From the NCBI GenBank assembly GCA_963662175.1, contig OY759222.1, positions 17,556,222 to 17,620,221 of the forward strand: a stretch of DNA of 64,000 nucleotides, written 5' to 3'. The position numbers and the translations under genes were made by a program. The notes under the pieces were generated by a model. It saw only the letters and a list, made by a program, of their open reading frames with translations. It was not told the origin of the DNA and searched no databases. Within the stretch, counting starts at the first letter, position 1. Every line of letters begins with the position of its first letter. This stretch comes from Aradus depressus (Eukaryota > Arthropoda > Insecta > Hemiptera > Aradidae). Shown here one piece after another: positions 47,101-57,464 of the stretch.

Positions 47101-50100
47101 TAATCATAAAAAATGAAGTTAATCATGAAACCATGAAAACCCCTTCAACAATGTCTTTATAACAAGTTCACATAAAATTCTTATATTTATTTAGTTTCTT
47201 TTTGTACACGATGATGGCGCTTGACGCCATTTGGAGCAGGCACACCAATCATCAATTCTAAAGTTATTTGAATATTTCAGGAAGATGTGGACACTTGTAT
47301 CGGTTGCATGCAGTCTAAGGCTGATGTGAAGTTGTACAAATGCTGCGGCAGCTCTGAGTGTGCCAAATGTAACTGTCGACCTCTTTGGTGTATCGGCTGT
47401 ATGGGAAAATGGTAACCTATTATTTCTTCATATATTATTTGCTTTTTTCTCATATTAGAATAATATTCAGACCAGACTGGTTATTACCAACTGTAGTACC
47501 CGTCGCACACTTAATATTTTAAAAATCCTGGCCAAAATTTCAAATCCTACTCAGTTTCAATGTATACTCTTTCTTCACTATTTATAAGTACTTATTATTC
47601 GAAAATAAAATTTTTTTTGTTTGTAAAATAGAGATTTTAATATTATGTATACAATTTTTTTTTTTTTTGTTTGAAACTATACTATATTTAGAGGCTAAAA
47701 AATCAACTAAACAATTTTTTAAATCTTCATTATCGTTGCAAGAGATTTCATAATATTTATCATGTAAATCTCTATGAACAACATTTTTTTAACTTCTTTA
47801 TCGTTAAGACGATTTCTGAATATTTATCATGTAAATCGCTGCGAAGAATTTGTAAATCCATGTTTTTTTATTACTTTTAAATAAACGAAAAACAGCTCTT
47901 CTATCATTCACACCTAATAAAAAACCGTGGTTTGAAATGAATATAAATCCAAATAAGTACACATCACAGTTTCTAGACGTGTCTTTCCTAATTCATTTGT
48001 CAAATTTCTAAAACACGTTAATTATATTTTTTATTTATTTATTAGTAAAATAATTACCTAATTAATTTATCTAAAATGTTACACATTATTTACAAATAAT
48101 CACGGCAGATATTTTATCTGGTTTTTGCAATATATAATTTTGCCTTAAAAGCATTTTTTTTTTTTTATGGAAAACTAATATCAATGGACTCTAGTTGCAT
48201 GGGACACAGCGGTTCTTCAAATTGGCACACTTTGACGGGTTGCCAGGAGCTCGAACTTAGGCAATCTGTCTAAGATTTCAGATAATAAAATGTTATTATA
48301 TAAGTTATATTTCTAACAGATTTGGGACCTAAAACAACGTAATCGATAAAGTTAATTTTAGCCAGGTTTTTTCAAAAATGGACCAGTTTGCGTCGTTGCC
48401 CCGGAAAAATCAGTCTCATGTCATTTGTAGGCCCTTCATTGACAGTTTTAATTGTCAGTGATATATATATTGATAAAGAGAAATCTGCGATATGGGTTAG
48501 TTATTGTTACTCATGTCTGGGCTTTAACTACTAGGTCATATCGCCTATTACCAGAGCACTCTTTTGTCGGTCTGGTGGACATGAGCCCGACTCTACAGTG
48601 GGAGTCCTAAATTTTGTTTATTCATGTTTATTTACGTAGGTAGGGGTAGGAGTTTTTAACGAGTACCTGACAGGCCTCGCTTAACGTCCCTGCCGAAGGA
48701 TGGCGCCCTCAAGGTTTTATCACCTCCCAGATAAAGTAAACTAAAGACATCAGCCGAGTTTCGAACCGGTGATCTTGAGCTCAGTAAGCAAGCACGCTAC
48801 CTCTGAGCTACCGGCGCCTTCAACCGTCCATATGTGATGTCAGGTACTCGTAAAGACCCCTATCCTAGGTATCTGAAACCTGAGGAGGTAAATGTTATTA
48901 CTCTCCCCATAGAATTGGGCTCATGTCCACCCAAGTAATGAAAGAGCGGTCTGGTAGTAGGCGATATGACCTCGTAGTTAGAGCCCGGGCGTGAGTCATA
49001 TTAACTAACTTACATTGTATTGAATTTTATTTTTATTTTTTTATCAGTTTTGAGTTCTGTGAGGAGATACTGTTTTAACGAAACCTATTCATGGTACTTA
49101 ACATTTTTGTTATTGTTTTTTTTTTGTCTAAAATTCAATTGTTTAAGAAATTCAAAAGTGGAACAGGGAAGACATGTTTCATCTTATTTATTGTTCATTT
49201 TTCAGGTTCGCCTCCCGACAGGATCAAGACCGTCCTGAGACATGGCTTCAATCCAAGTGTACCTGCCCCGTCTGCCGATCTGTCTTCTGTATCCTGGATG
49301 TCTGCGCCCTCGCCTACCCTGTATCTGACGATGAGGAAGAGGATCCCGAGTCTGAGGACTATCAGGTATAACTGCAGTTTTTTTTAATTTTTATTTTTTA
49401 ATTTCTTTTTAGCGCGATTCGATATTTTTTGTATGTAAGCATGTATGGTTCTGAGAGAGCTGCTCTGATATATCGATTTGCTCTGGAGCTATATAAATAA
49501 AGTGCAATTTGTTAGAAAGGTTGATTTTTTAAAGAGGTTGGAATGTGAACCATATTTGAAAAAAAAATGTACTTAACTTACACAACAACAATATCAACAA
49601 TTGTGGAGTTTTCAATAGGACTCATACTTGACAATGAATAATGTAGCATCCTCATACGAGACTGAAAATACAAGAAATGACCTGACGTTACAAACTAATA
49701 CTAAGATTACTAAACAAAAGATTTAAATTATTTTTGAAAATAAAAAGACTTGGTAATTGGATACGTCACAAGAATGTACGAGTATACATTAAGATAGCTT
49801 ATAAATTAGATACATAAACAGATATTAACTGTTAGAGTCTGACACACATAGATTAGAATTAACAATACTACTAAAAATTAATAATAAATGAATAAACAAA
49901 TACTTGAAAATATGAGTACTAAAATAATAATATTATACAGTAGATAAAGTATATAATAAATATAGTAGATACATTTTTTTTAATTTAATTAAAATTTTTG
50001 ATAACTTTTCCGGAAGTGTCTTTTTCACGGCCACATTTCTGGACGTTCTCATGTCCCTTCCTCAGGTCACAATATAGGAAAGAGAAAGAAAACAAAATAA

Positions 50101-51611
50101 CAATAACAACTATAAAATATTTTTATATATCAATAAATGAATAAAATTCTAATAAAAAATACAAAAAAAAAATAAAATAAAATAATAAATTAGTATATAA
50201 ATAATAAAAAATAATGATTTAAAGGTAGATTCGACAGACCTTAGAGAGGATATATATAGAGAGGACCTTAGAGGAGGAACTCCGCCAAAAAAATAAAAAT
50301 GAAAGCTATGAATCATATAATGTTTTTGAACATTACACAATATTTATTTACCTTGTTTTGGAAAAAATGAAATATTTCTTAGTAAGTTATGTTAGCAAAT
50401 AATAAAATGTCTTTAGTTAGTTATTGTGACTCATGCCCGGGCTTTAAGTACCAGGTCATATCGGCTTTTTCTCGCTCTGGTTAACAAGAGCCCAACTCTA
50501 TTTTGGGAGTCCTAAATGTTGCCTAAGTAGGTTATCTAGGTATAGGTATGTAACATGTACCTGACATCGTCATCCTCTAATCCCCTTCTCCCTATCTACT
50601 GATTCTACTGAAAATTAATAAATGTCGTCCTTATAGGACTTTGAGTTTACAGATGAAATTGTCAAGTGTCAATTGAAATAAATTACAACGGCAGTTATTA
50701 GAGTTTTTGTGTTAAGATTCTCCTCTATAACCCCGCGTTCCTTTGGCTTAAATCAATAGATACAATACATATAAAATTTCGTGTCGGTACATTCATTGTT
50801 ACCGGAGTTACTGTATTCACAGGCAGAAATTTTTTGACGTGACAACGTCTTATAATTTGGTAGGCCGGGCCCTCATGCAGGAAAACGATGTCCCGTAACG
50901 AAAGTCACGGGGAACGCGGAACACACGTATCGCGCATGCGCCGAGAGAGAGAGAGAGAGAGAGACAGCTGTTTCCGCTCTCCCTCTAAACCTCAATAAGT
51001 GTCCCCTCTCCCTCTCAACATCAATAAGTTTCCGCTCTCCCTCTAAACTTCAATAAGTGTCCGCTCTCCCTCTAAACCTCAATAAGTGTCCGCTCTCCCT
51101 CTAAACATCAATAAGTGTCCGCTCTCCCTCTAAACCTCAATAGGTGTCCGCTCTCCCTCTAAACCTCAATAAGTGTCCACTCTCCCTCTGTTATATTTGA
51201 TTCTTGACACTTTCGCTATCTCGCAACTCAGACGTTGTCACGCTCATTTCGCCACGCATCGGAGTTGCACGCACCCGATTTTTTATTTTTATTTTTGGAA
51301 TCAGGGGTTGAAAAACATGAAAGTTGAAAACTCAGCATAGAATTTCTGACCGTTTACATAACTTCCCCTATACTTTGCTTTAAGAAATTCCATATCTATT
51401 GATTTTCAGCCAAATCGATCCCTTAGTTTTAAAGGGAGAGCAAACAGATATTTCGTGCTGAGGGAGTAAAGACATGTCTTTAATTTATAGACCTAAAGAG
51501 AACCTTGATCTCTAAGATAGCCTTTAATTTCAATTTAATTTTTATTAACATTTCTTCTTGATTTAATCATTCCAGGATAGCGATGTAGCTGAGAGAAAAA
51601 AACGAGAGTGA
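41196..51611 (+). CDS. TMEM129: TMEM129, ER membrane E3 ubiquitin ligase
   Basis: Coding exons: 41196-41403, 41488-41728, 43090-43320, 44934-45087, 47281-47411, 49206-49365, 51576-51611; 1161 nt, 386 aa (human 362), all GT-AG. Three hydrophobic segments lie near residues 5-22, 57-79 and 90-110 (LIYFSFIFPLLTGLAIF). The cytosolic C-terminus has the atypical RING: C284IGC287, CRPLWCIGCMGKWF, then C342PVC345 and FCILDVC. TMEM129 acts in ER-associated degradation with Derlin-1 and p97; human cytomegalovirus US11 exploits it to degrade MHC class I. Start chosen as the first in-frame ATG, placing the first membrane segment as in human. The C-terminus after the RING is acidic (DDEEEDPESED) and ends in AERKKRE. 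Introns carry a mariner, SINEs, MITEs and foldback elements. Confidence 0.96.
42480..42610 (+). repeat. Foldback arm fragment with 48-bp tandem duplication
   Basis: 'ggtagcaataccgaaaagta' at 42480 is the FB core. 'tacattttgtgaaatagac' with its ~48-bp context occurs twice in a row (about 42512 and 42560). Lies in TMEM129 intron 2. Confidence 0.75.
43905..44490 (+). repeat. MITE-1, near full length, TMEM129 intron 3
   Basis: Begins at 'ggcaatgtacttccccagaa' and runs to 'cataacttcccctat', where a hAT-type MITE interrupts it; the last bases resume after 44771 (tcccctatacttcgaatagc). The C-rich block includes a run of 20 C at 44248-44267. Confidence 0.85.
44491..44771. mobile_element. hAT-type MITE with 8-bp TSD, nested in MITE-1
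   Basis: The 281-bp element starts CATTGCCTGATTTAGCAT and ends as the inverted counterpart (attctaagtccggccctg). A perfect 8-bp duplication, tcccctat, lies at 44483-44490 and 44772-44779, and 8 bp is the hAT signature. No transposase inside. Confidence 0.88.
45490..45550. repeat. Foldback (FB) arm fragment
   Basis: 'aaaatattgtctttcacaag' and 'gtggaagtactttcggtatt' match one FB arm. No partner arm nearby. Confidence 0.65.
45813..47015 (+). mobile_element. mariner element, defective, with nested SINE
   Basis: Terminal inverted repeats of about 30 bp (gttcaaagagtaacgggaat left, attcccgttattttttgaac right), each end beside TA. The interior encodes mariner transposase pieces: MSEKYLYLVSCQ at 45903, then HHEFLPQGQTINKEYYLQV, HHDNAPAHTSLLVHEFL, and SPDMAP with D where mariner has its third catalytic Asp. 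A large part of the N-terminal half is deleted, and there are frameshifts and stops, so no active enzyme is made. It sits in TMEM129 intron 4 on the sense strand. The conserved C-terminal half suggests an insect irritans-like mariner. Confidence 0.9.
46008..46356 (-). repeat. SINE-A, young copy inside mariner, with TSD
   Basis: Flanked by cattaaattttg at 45996-46007 and 46357-46368. Near identical to the other young copies, with a (GGTTA)2 tail on the + strand. Confidence 0.95.
47640..47870 (+). repeat. Degenerate ~80-bp duplication
   Basis: 'atatttatcatgtaaatc' occurs at about 47754 and 47819, each preceded by 'cttc(a/t)ttatcgtt'. An imperfect local tandem repeat in TMEM129 intron 5. Confidence 0.6.
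48505..48825 (-). repeat. SINE-A, full length but diverged
   Basis: Reverse strand, from 'actcatgtctgggcttta' to 'gagctaccggcgcctt'. Lies in TMEM129 intron 5. Confidence 0.88.
48838..49010 (+). repeat. SINE-A 3' half
   Basis: Forward strand, 'gatgtcaggtactcgtaaag' to 'gagcccgggcgtgagtcat'. It lies head to head with the copy at 48505-48825, so the pair could form a hairpin in the TMEM129 pre-mRNA. Confidence 0.85.
49985..50080 (-). repeat. Dispersed repeat, copy 1
   Basis: 'ttttccggaagtgtcttttt' and 'acgttctcatgtcccttcct' match, in reverse, the sequence at 57370-57455. Family not identified. Confidence 0.6.
50420..50575 (-). repeat. SINE-A 3' fragment
   Basis: 'gactcatgcccgggcttta' to 'gtacctgacatcgtc' in TMEM129 intron 6, shortened internally. 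MITE-1 sequence begins immediately after. Confidence 0.8.
50836..51278 (+). mobile_element. Unidentified ~443-bp insertion at a poly-T site
   Basis: Starts GACGTGACAACGTCTTAT directly after the T run of MITE-1 and ends before the T/A-rich run. It carries (GA)n at 50943-50964 and the minisatellite at 50973-51190. 'agacgttgtcac' near 51232 is inverted relative to the start. A block beginning almost identically sits at the same MITE-1 site at 61990. Confidence 0.6.
50973..51190 (+). repeat. 29-bp minisatellite, ~7.5 copies
   Basis: Unit tccgctctccctctaaacct + caataagtg, with single-base variants between copies. Confidence 0.95.
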
Positions 51612-51635
51612 AAAAAAAAATTGGCATTTTGTCGT

Positions 51636-51641
51636 AATAAA
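51636..51641 (+). terminator. TMEM129: Poly(A) signal of TMEM129
   Basis: AATAAA 25 nt after the TMEM129 stop codon. It is very close, so the 3' UTR would be short unless downstream signals are used. Confidence 0.5.
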
Positions 51642-51954
51642 ATATATTATAAATTTTAAATGAAGAATTGATATATCCGAGAAATATGATAGTGTATGAA
51701 ACAAGTATCGTGAAGGATATTCCCAAGCTTTTCCAAGTAGCAATGACTCGAAGACCTGAACAGTCTAGCTTTCAATTATTCAAATTTCTTTGAAAGTGTT
51801 TTTTAGTCACAATTTTTTCAGTTATTTTATATTTTTGACAATTAAGTTTATATTCTCAGATTTTTTCTAAGTATTTTCTGAAACAGTTCTTTCTACCTAT
51901 AATTAGTGTACCTGTTTCGTCCATATTGTGATTATACGATTGTATATTTGTCAT

Positions 51955-52928
51955 TATTGTTTGAAAAAAATTACAAAAAATGGAAAATTAAAAAAAAAAA
52001 TAGTTATAACAATTATGTGTTATTATTGTAAAAAGGTTCAGAATTGATTTGATTCAGTTTGCATTTTGTATAATGGAAGCTTTATGCTTTAAATTAAAAA
52101 TATGTCACTGTATGTTATTTTCTATGAATAGCCGTTGTGAATTATTTATATATCTTTGATAAGATATCATTATTTATTTTGTTGTGAACTGTTTAGTATT
52201 TATGTTTGTATAGTTCTCTATTTTAAGTTTGTGGTACCCAAAGTGGTATTCAGGCTCCGCCAGGCTCCCCCCCCAGACGTTGCTTTGGACACAACCCCCA
52301 TTTGCCACCCTCCCGCCCTTGGTTTTTACCTATACAGTATATATATAAATGTGTTTACTAATAATATATATTTACATGTGTATAAACTCATTTAGATTAT
52401 TTGAATATATTGTGTATTTTATTATTTTGTTTTAAATATTAATCTAATATATAGAATTATTTCACATTCATGTTAATTGTTTGTCATTATTGTATAAAAA
52501 GATGTAAATTAAAAAAAATTAGTAAACAATTATGTGTTATTATTGTACAAAGGTTGAGAATTGATTTGATTCAGTTTGCATTTTGTATAATGGAAACTTT
52601 ATGCTTTAAATTATAAATATGTTACTTTCTATGAATAGCCATTTTGAATTATTTATATATGTTTGATAAGATACCTGTATTTATTTTGTTGTGAACTGTT
52701 TTGTATTTATGTTTGTATAGTTCGCTATTTTAAGTCTGCGGTATCCAAAGTGGTATTTAGGCTCCGCGAGGCTCCCCCCCTAGACGTAGCTCTCGACAAA
52801 ACCCCCATTTGCCACCCTCCCGCCCTTGGTTGTTACCTACACAGTATGTAACAGTATATATATATATAAATGTGTTTACTAATAATATATATTTACATGT
52901 GTATAAACTTATTTAGATTATTTGAATA
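51955..52928 (+). repeat. Tandem duplication, ~519 bp x 2
   Basis: 'attatgtgttattattgta', 'gattcagtttgcattttgta', 'ccaaagtggtatt' and 'cccatttgccaccctcccgc' each recur at an offset of about 519 bp. The second copy is interrupted at 52929 by a solo LTR and resumes at 54117. Both copies keep a short frame (…CHPPALG), which I regard as fortuitous. Confidence 0.9.
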
Positions 52929-52929
52929 T

Positions 52930-54116
52930 TGTAATATTTGGGGGTGTTGTTGCGCGTCGCGTTTTGAATAAAAATGTGGTATTTGAATTTACTTTACTTC
53001 TAAATTGCGGAGATTTTCTCAAAATTGCTTTGTCTTTACTAATTTAAAATGTCCATAGGATGCCAGTTCTATTATGAAATAGAACGATAATTTAAATTTA
53101 CTGATTTTAATATACAAGTTGGATTTCTATAACCAAAGGCGAAGGATTCGTCAGCGAAAAGAGTTTTGAAAAACCAAATTCTTAAATCAATATTGACTAG
53201 GATAAGTAAGGGAAGCAAACAAAAAAATCTAGCAAGTCATATTGAAATTAATATATTTACAACAAAATAAATAACTTAAAATTAAAAACATAATAACCTT
53301 ATTGATAATGGTGTATGGATGCTTTAGAGGCAGGGGCTGGAGTAGATAGCTGATGATTGGATGCCATGGAGGTCTGCGATGGCTAGAGAGTAGAAAGAGG
53401 GCTGTCGGCTGGCTGAGTTCCTCCTCAAGGTCTGGGCATTAACGGCTCATCTGGACTGGAGCTGAAGACTTCCACTGGTGGATCTCGACTGACGAAATGA
53501 AATCTCCAGACTTCCACTGCTCCAGAAAAGTGAAGTGTCCACTTCCACCTCTAGACCTCAACTGTAACTGAATGAACTTGAGCTCTCCGCACTTCCCGGA
53601 GGCACTCGATGTTCTTCCCCCTCCTTCTACCAGTTTCCCCTACTCTTCTTTCTTCTCCCTTGTTCTCTGTCATCTTGGAAAGCAAATTGTTTGCCTGGGA
53701 GGCAATCAATTTGACCTCTGTCCACTTTAATTTGGACATTCCAGATTGCTTTATGGGCCACTAACAACGGGCTTGGAGCTCCAATCTGGTACCTGACTGT
53801 AGCCAGATTGTAAAATCCGAGTTGTAAAAGGCTATATAAATATTCCTCCAGGTGACTGTTGGTGCCTTCTTTTATTGCATCTTGTCAGCTTCTTTCTTGA
53901 CGGAGGCAAAATGGGATAAGCTCCTTCTACCTGATCCGGGTCTCCCTAGCCCGCCTATAGAATTAAGGGTTTCTTTCACCATTACTGTTTTTATGCATTA
54001 CTGACTTTACAAATTTGAAATTATAACACATTTGGCCTATGCAACTATTGACTACATTACATTTAAAAATACATTCTATAATATATTTGACCTAGTCGCA
54101 AATCCATTACACTACA
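52930..54116 (+). mobile_element. Solo LTR, 1,187 bp
   Basis: Begins TGTAATATTTGGGG and ends ATTACACTACA, i.e. TG...CA with short inverted ends. It is flanked by atat at 52926-52929 and 54117-54120. Removing it restores the second copy of the tandem duplication (ttgaatatatt). No internal coding region or primer-binding site, so it is a recombined LTR. Family (Gypsy or BEL/Pao) unassigned. Confidence 0.8.
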
Positions 54117-54470
54117 ATATATTAATGCGTATTTTATTATTTTGTTTTAAATATTAATCTAATGTATAGAATTATTTCACATTCATGTTAAGTGGTTTAC
54201 TTCTTTGATAACTTATCTGTTTATTTAACTAACTCTGAGTGTTAACTTATTGATGTACTTTTAGAATTGTTTTTGTTCTAAAAAAAAAAAAAATACACGT
54301 GTTAAATTTAAAATTTGCTTTTGCGCTTTAACTTAAAACAGTTTGGCAAACCAATTATTCCTAATTTATTTTGTGTTTGTACATATTTAAATAAATAGGT
54401 ATATTGTTTTAATAGTTTTTTTTAAATATCCTCCTTCTTTTTAAATTTTTTTCATGAGTATAAATTTGTC
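54117..54470 (+). other. End of the tandem duplication; AT-rich spacer
   Basis: The first ~90 bases continue the second repeat copy ('ttaaatattaatctaatgta'). The remainder is AT-rich with no gene seen. Confidence 0.6.
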
Positions 54471-54609
54471 AAATGAACCAGAATGAAAATTGACTGTTTC
54501 GTAACACACGGAATAACAAAATTATTACCAGAATTGTAGGCGTAATGAGAGGTTGATCTAAAAGGTTATGGGGATAATTACCTCCCAAAGAGAAAGAAAT
54601 TGTGTGAAT

Positions 54610-54696
54610 CACTGCCAATGTACTTCCCCAGCACGAGTTAATCATTGAAGTCTTTGCTCTCATTGTGAAATCATTTGTGCTAAAAATAGTTGACTT
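54610..54696 (+). repeat. MITE-1, 5' end
   Basis: 'gccaatgtacttccccagca' to 'aaatagttgactta'. The MITE continues after the next element at about 55921 (cataggggcttctaaa). Confidence 0.75.
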
Positions 54697-55920
54697 AGGC
54701 CTGGGGCACACTTACAATTTTCAGTTGAGCAACTGTTTAGTCGCAGTTGCATGGTTTTGGGCTCTGTACTGCAACTAAAAAGTTTGGTTGCTACGTATGG
54801 GCACACATGGAGGTGGAATTAGTAGTTGCGAGATGGACTTGAGAGAGTTGGCTGCGTTGTGTGCCCTGGAGATAAGAAGGAAAAAATGCAAAAGGCGTTT
54901 TTGGCTTCATCTGTTGACGACACAGCGTAGCGAGAAGGGGCAATTCTAAGAAATATAATCTGGAATAAAATGTAAATGTATTTCCGTGGAATATATTATA
55001 ATGTAATAGGTACATTATAATATTATTAATAAAAAATAATAACTAGGTGTGCAATACATTCTGCTGTTTGCAAAAACTGAGCTGAGTCAGGCATATCTGT
55101 ATAAAAAACTCAGTTTATTATCAGTAACTTCTCACCTTGTATGTTCTTTATGAATATATTAATACTTTAAATAGATTTCAATGGATTTTTTCTAGCCTTT
55201 TTGTAGACAACAACAGCTGTGAATATTTTTATCGAAAAAAAGTCTAAGTTTGTACGTTAGAACACTGAAAAGAACGGCTCAAAAAAAGTGGTGTCCGATG
55301 GTAAACTGAAAAGGGCTTTGCCTGGATTTTTACATTTGAAATCGAACAATTCTATTTTGTGCGAGAATTTTGTCTCTCAATTGATTTCAATGGGGATTTC
55401 GTTTTTCGGTGATTATTCCTCCGCGGTATGTTCGATTTCAGATTTTTTTAGTTACTACCATCGATGGTTTACTAACCATCGTCACCGTATCCACTACCAC
55501 CGTGACAAATGTCAAAGTGATCGGTAAAGGGGTTTAGGAGGAGTACGAGTACAACGAAATACATGAGTTGCCTAAGAAAGAGCTTCGTAAACTCAGCTCA
55601 ATTAAAATGCTTTAAAAATTTACTCACCTTCCATTTTTTCGTAGGAATATTTGCAAATGTTGTGAATCTATAACTACACATGTACAACCTGCAACTGTTT
55701 GATTGCAAGTGAGCTCACCACCATTCAATCCAATGTGTCACAAGGCGATTGCGCAACTAGATGCAACTAAAAAGTTTGAGACAGACCACAAACTGTTTAG
55801 TTGCTGCAACTGGTTAATCAGTTGTAGTTGCATGTGTGCGCAGGTCCATAGCACTTCATATGACACAAACATGCAATCAAACAGTTGCTCAACTGAAAAT
55901 TGCAAGTGTACCCCAGGGCA
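54697..55920. mobile_element. ~1.2-kb TIR element inserted in MITE-1
   Basis: Left end 'cctggggcacacttacaatt' + 'ttcagttgagcaactg' and right end 'cagttgctcaactgaaaatt' + 'gcaagtgtaccccagg' are inverted repeats of about 38 bp. Further inverted copies of the 'gcaactaaaaagtttg' motif lie just inside both ends. No transposase recognised. The middle holds the 560-bp segment listed next. Confidence 0.75.
55045..55607 (+). repeat. ~560-bp dispersed segment, copy 1
   Basis: From 'aggtgtgcaatacattctgc' to 'agcttcgtaaactcagct'. Highly similar to 61248-61737. Because that copy lacks the outer TIRs, this segment may be an independent element nested in the 54697-55920 element. Short frames in it are not conserved between copies. 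Confidence 0.8.
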
Positions 55921-55924
55921 TAGA

Positions 55925-56320
55925 CATAGGGGCTTCTAAAATCTTGAAGATACATTAATTATATCGGTAGTTATTAGGGTTTTTGAGTCGAGCCCTTTGC
56001 CTCCAATCCTTTAACCGATCTGGCTGAAAATTTATATGATTGTTGTCTTTTTGGGATTTTGATTTCACATATGAAATTTCATGTCAATACTTTCATTACA
56101 ACGGGAGTTATTAGAGTTTTTGTGTTAAGACTCCCCCTTCCACTTGTCTTGTAAAACAATAGGTGTCGTCGTTATGGGTTTCTGGGATACAAAGAAGCCC
56201 AAAAACACAGATAGAAATATTTCTTTTCATATTTGGGAATCGGAAAACATGAAATTTCGTTGAAAACTCCGCATCGGATTTCTGTCTTATTACGTAAATC
56301 CCCTACAGCTGGGGATAAAA
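55925..56320 (+). repeat. MITE-1, continuation
   Basis: From 'ggcttctaaaatcttgaaga' through the C-rich block to 'ccccctacagctggggat'. The stem 'cccc..agctgggg' marks the end. Confidence 0.8.
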
Positions 56321-56359
56321 TATATATATATATAATATAAAAAAAATACATGAAGTACA

Positions 56360-56455
56360 GTCTCGGAACAATCGCTTATCGTCCCATCCGAAGGACAGCG
56401 TACTCAAGGATTTTTCACTTCCCAGATAAAAAATCTAAGGGCCTCGGCCGGGTTA
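56360..56455 (-). repeat. SINE-A body fragment
   Basis: 'acaatcgcttatcgtcccat' to 'ctaagggcctcggccgggtt'. Confidence 0.75.
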
Positions 56456-56614
56456 AGTGAGCAAATAATGTAATATGTTTGTCTCATTAACCTTATTTAT
56501 GTGTTAACATTTATGTATATCTATATATGTTTATATCTTCAGACATGAAAAATAAGAAACTACCTTCAGAAAAAGGTTGGTCCTGCTACAAACATACTCT
56601 AGTTAGTTAATTAT

Positions 56615-56888
56615 TATGACTCATGCCTGGGTTTTATCGCCTACTACCAGAGAGCTCTTTCGTCACTCTGGTGGACGATGAGCCCTACTCTGCTGTGAGA
56701 GTTCTAAATTTAGCCTACCCTAAATGTTTATTCACCTAGGGTAGGGGTCTTTACGAGTACCTGACATTGTACAGGCTCGGGACCATCGCTTAATGTCCCA
56801 TCCGAAGGACGGCGTACCTTCCAGATAAAATAAACTTAGGGCCGCTCTCAGAAGGCAAGCACGCATACCACTGAGCTACCATCGCCCT
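56615..56888 (-). repeat. SINE-A, internally deleted
   Basis: From 'tatgactcatgcctgggttt' to 'gagctaccatcgccctc'. The B box region is deleted. Confidence 0.85.
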
Positions 56889-57189
56889 CAAAAAATATAT
56901 ACATAGTTATATAATCTCATATCAGACACCAATTCAAACTTCGGATGATTTTTCAATGTCAAGGTATTCATAATTGAGTATGATAAATTCATATTATTGA
57001 AAGCCTAGGATAAATAATGATTATCATATTATAAACGTCGTTTTTATTTATTTATCTATTTGTTGGGCGTATTAAGTGATCAAATAATGCAAAATGTTTA
57101 TTTATTTAACCTTTTTGTGAAGTTATATATATATATATAAATATATATATATAAATATATATATATGTATATATATATAGATGTTAATC

Positions 57190-57300
57190 TAAGGGAGGCC
57201 CTAAGATTGTTTATCTGGGAAGTGAAAAATCCTTGAGTAAGCTGTCCTTCGGAAGGGGCGATAAGCGATTGTTCCGAGCCTGTATTTTATGTATTTTTTT
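57190..57300 (+). repeat. SINE-A body fragment
   Basis: 'gaggccctaagattg', 'ttatctgggaagtg' and 'gctgtccttcggaaggggc'. Preceded by an AT-rich (TA)n tract at 57125-57180. Confidence 0.75.
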
Positions 57301-57369
57301 AAAAATCATTCTATTTGTTTTTTATTTGTTATTGTTATATTGTTGACCCTTTCTTTTTTCTATATTTCG

Positions 57370-57455
57370 CGTATTGTGACCTGATGAAGGGACGTAAGAA
57401 CGTCCCGAAATGTCATGAAAAAGACACTTCGGGAAAAGTTATAAAAAATGATTAG
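57370..57455 (+). repeat. Dispersed repeat, copy 2
   Basis: 'gacctgatgaagggacgtaa' and 'aagacacttcgggaaaagtt' match 49985-50080 in reverse. Family not identified. Confidence 0.6.
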
Positions 57456-57464
57456 CTTCACTAA

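Larger units (their letters stand above)
50576..51400 (+). repeat. MITE-1 split by an insertion
   Basis: MITE-1 sequence runs to 50835 and resumes from 51279 (ggaatcaggggttgaaaaac, then cttcccctatactttg). The intervening block is listed separately. Confidence 0.75.

Noticed and set aside
50973..51190. 29-bp repeats as a CRISPR array
   Set aside because: Units are directly contiguous with no unique spacers, in eukaryotic DNA; it is a minisatellite.
52156..52851. Two similar short frames (…CHPPALG) as a duplicated gene
   Set aside because: They are simply the two copies of a 519-bp tandem duplication; the frames are short and lack any domain.
52930..54116. Solo LTR as an endogenous virus
   Set aside because: No gag, pol or env sequence; only a recombined LTR of an unassigned retrotransposon.
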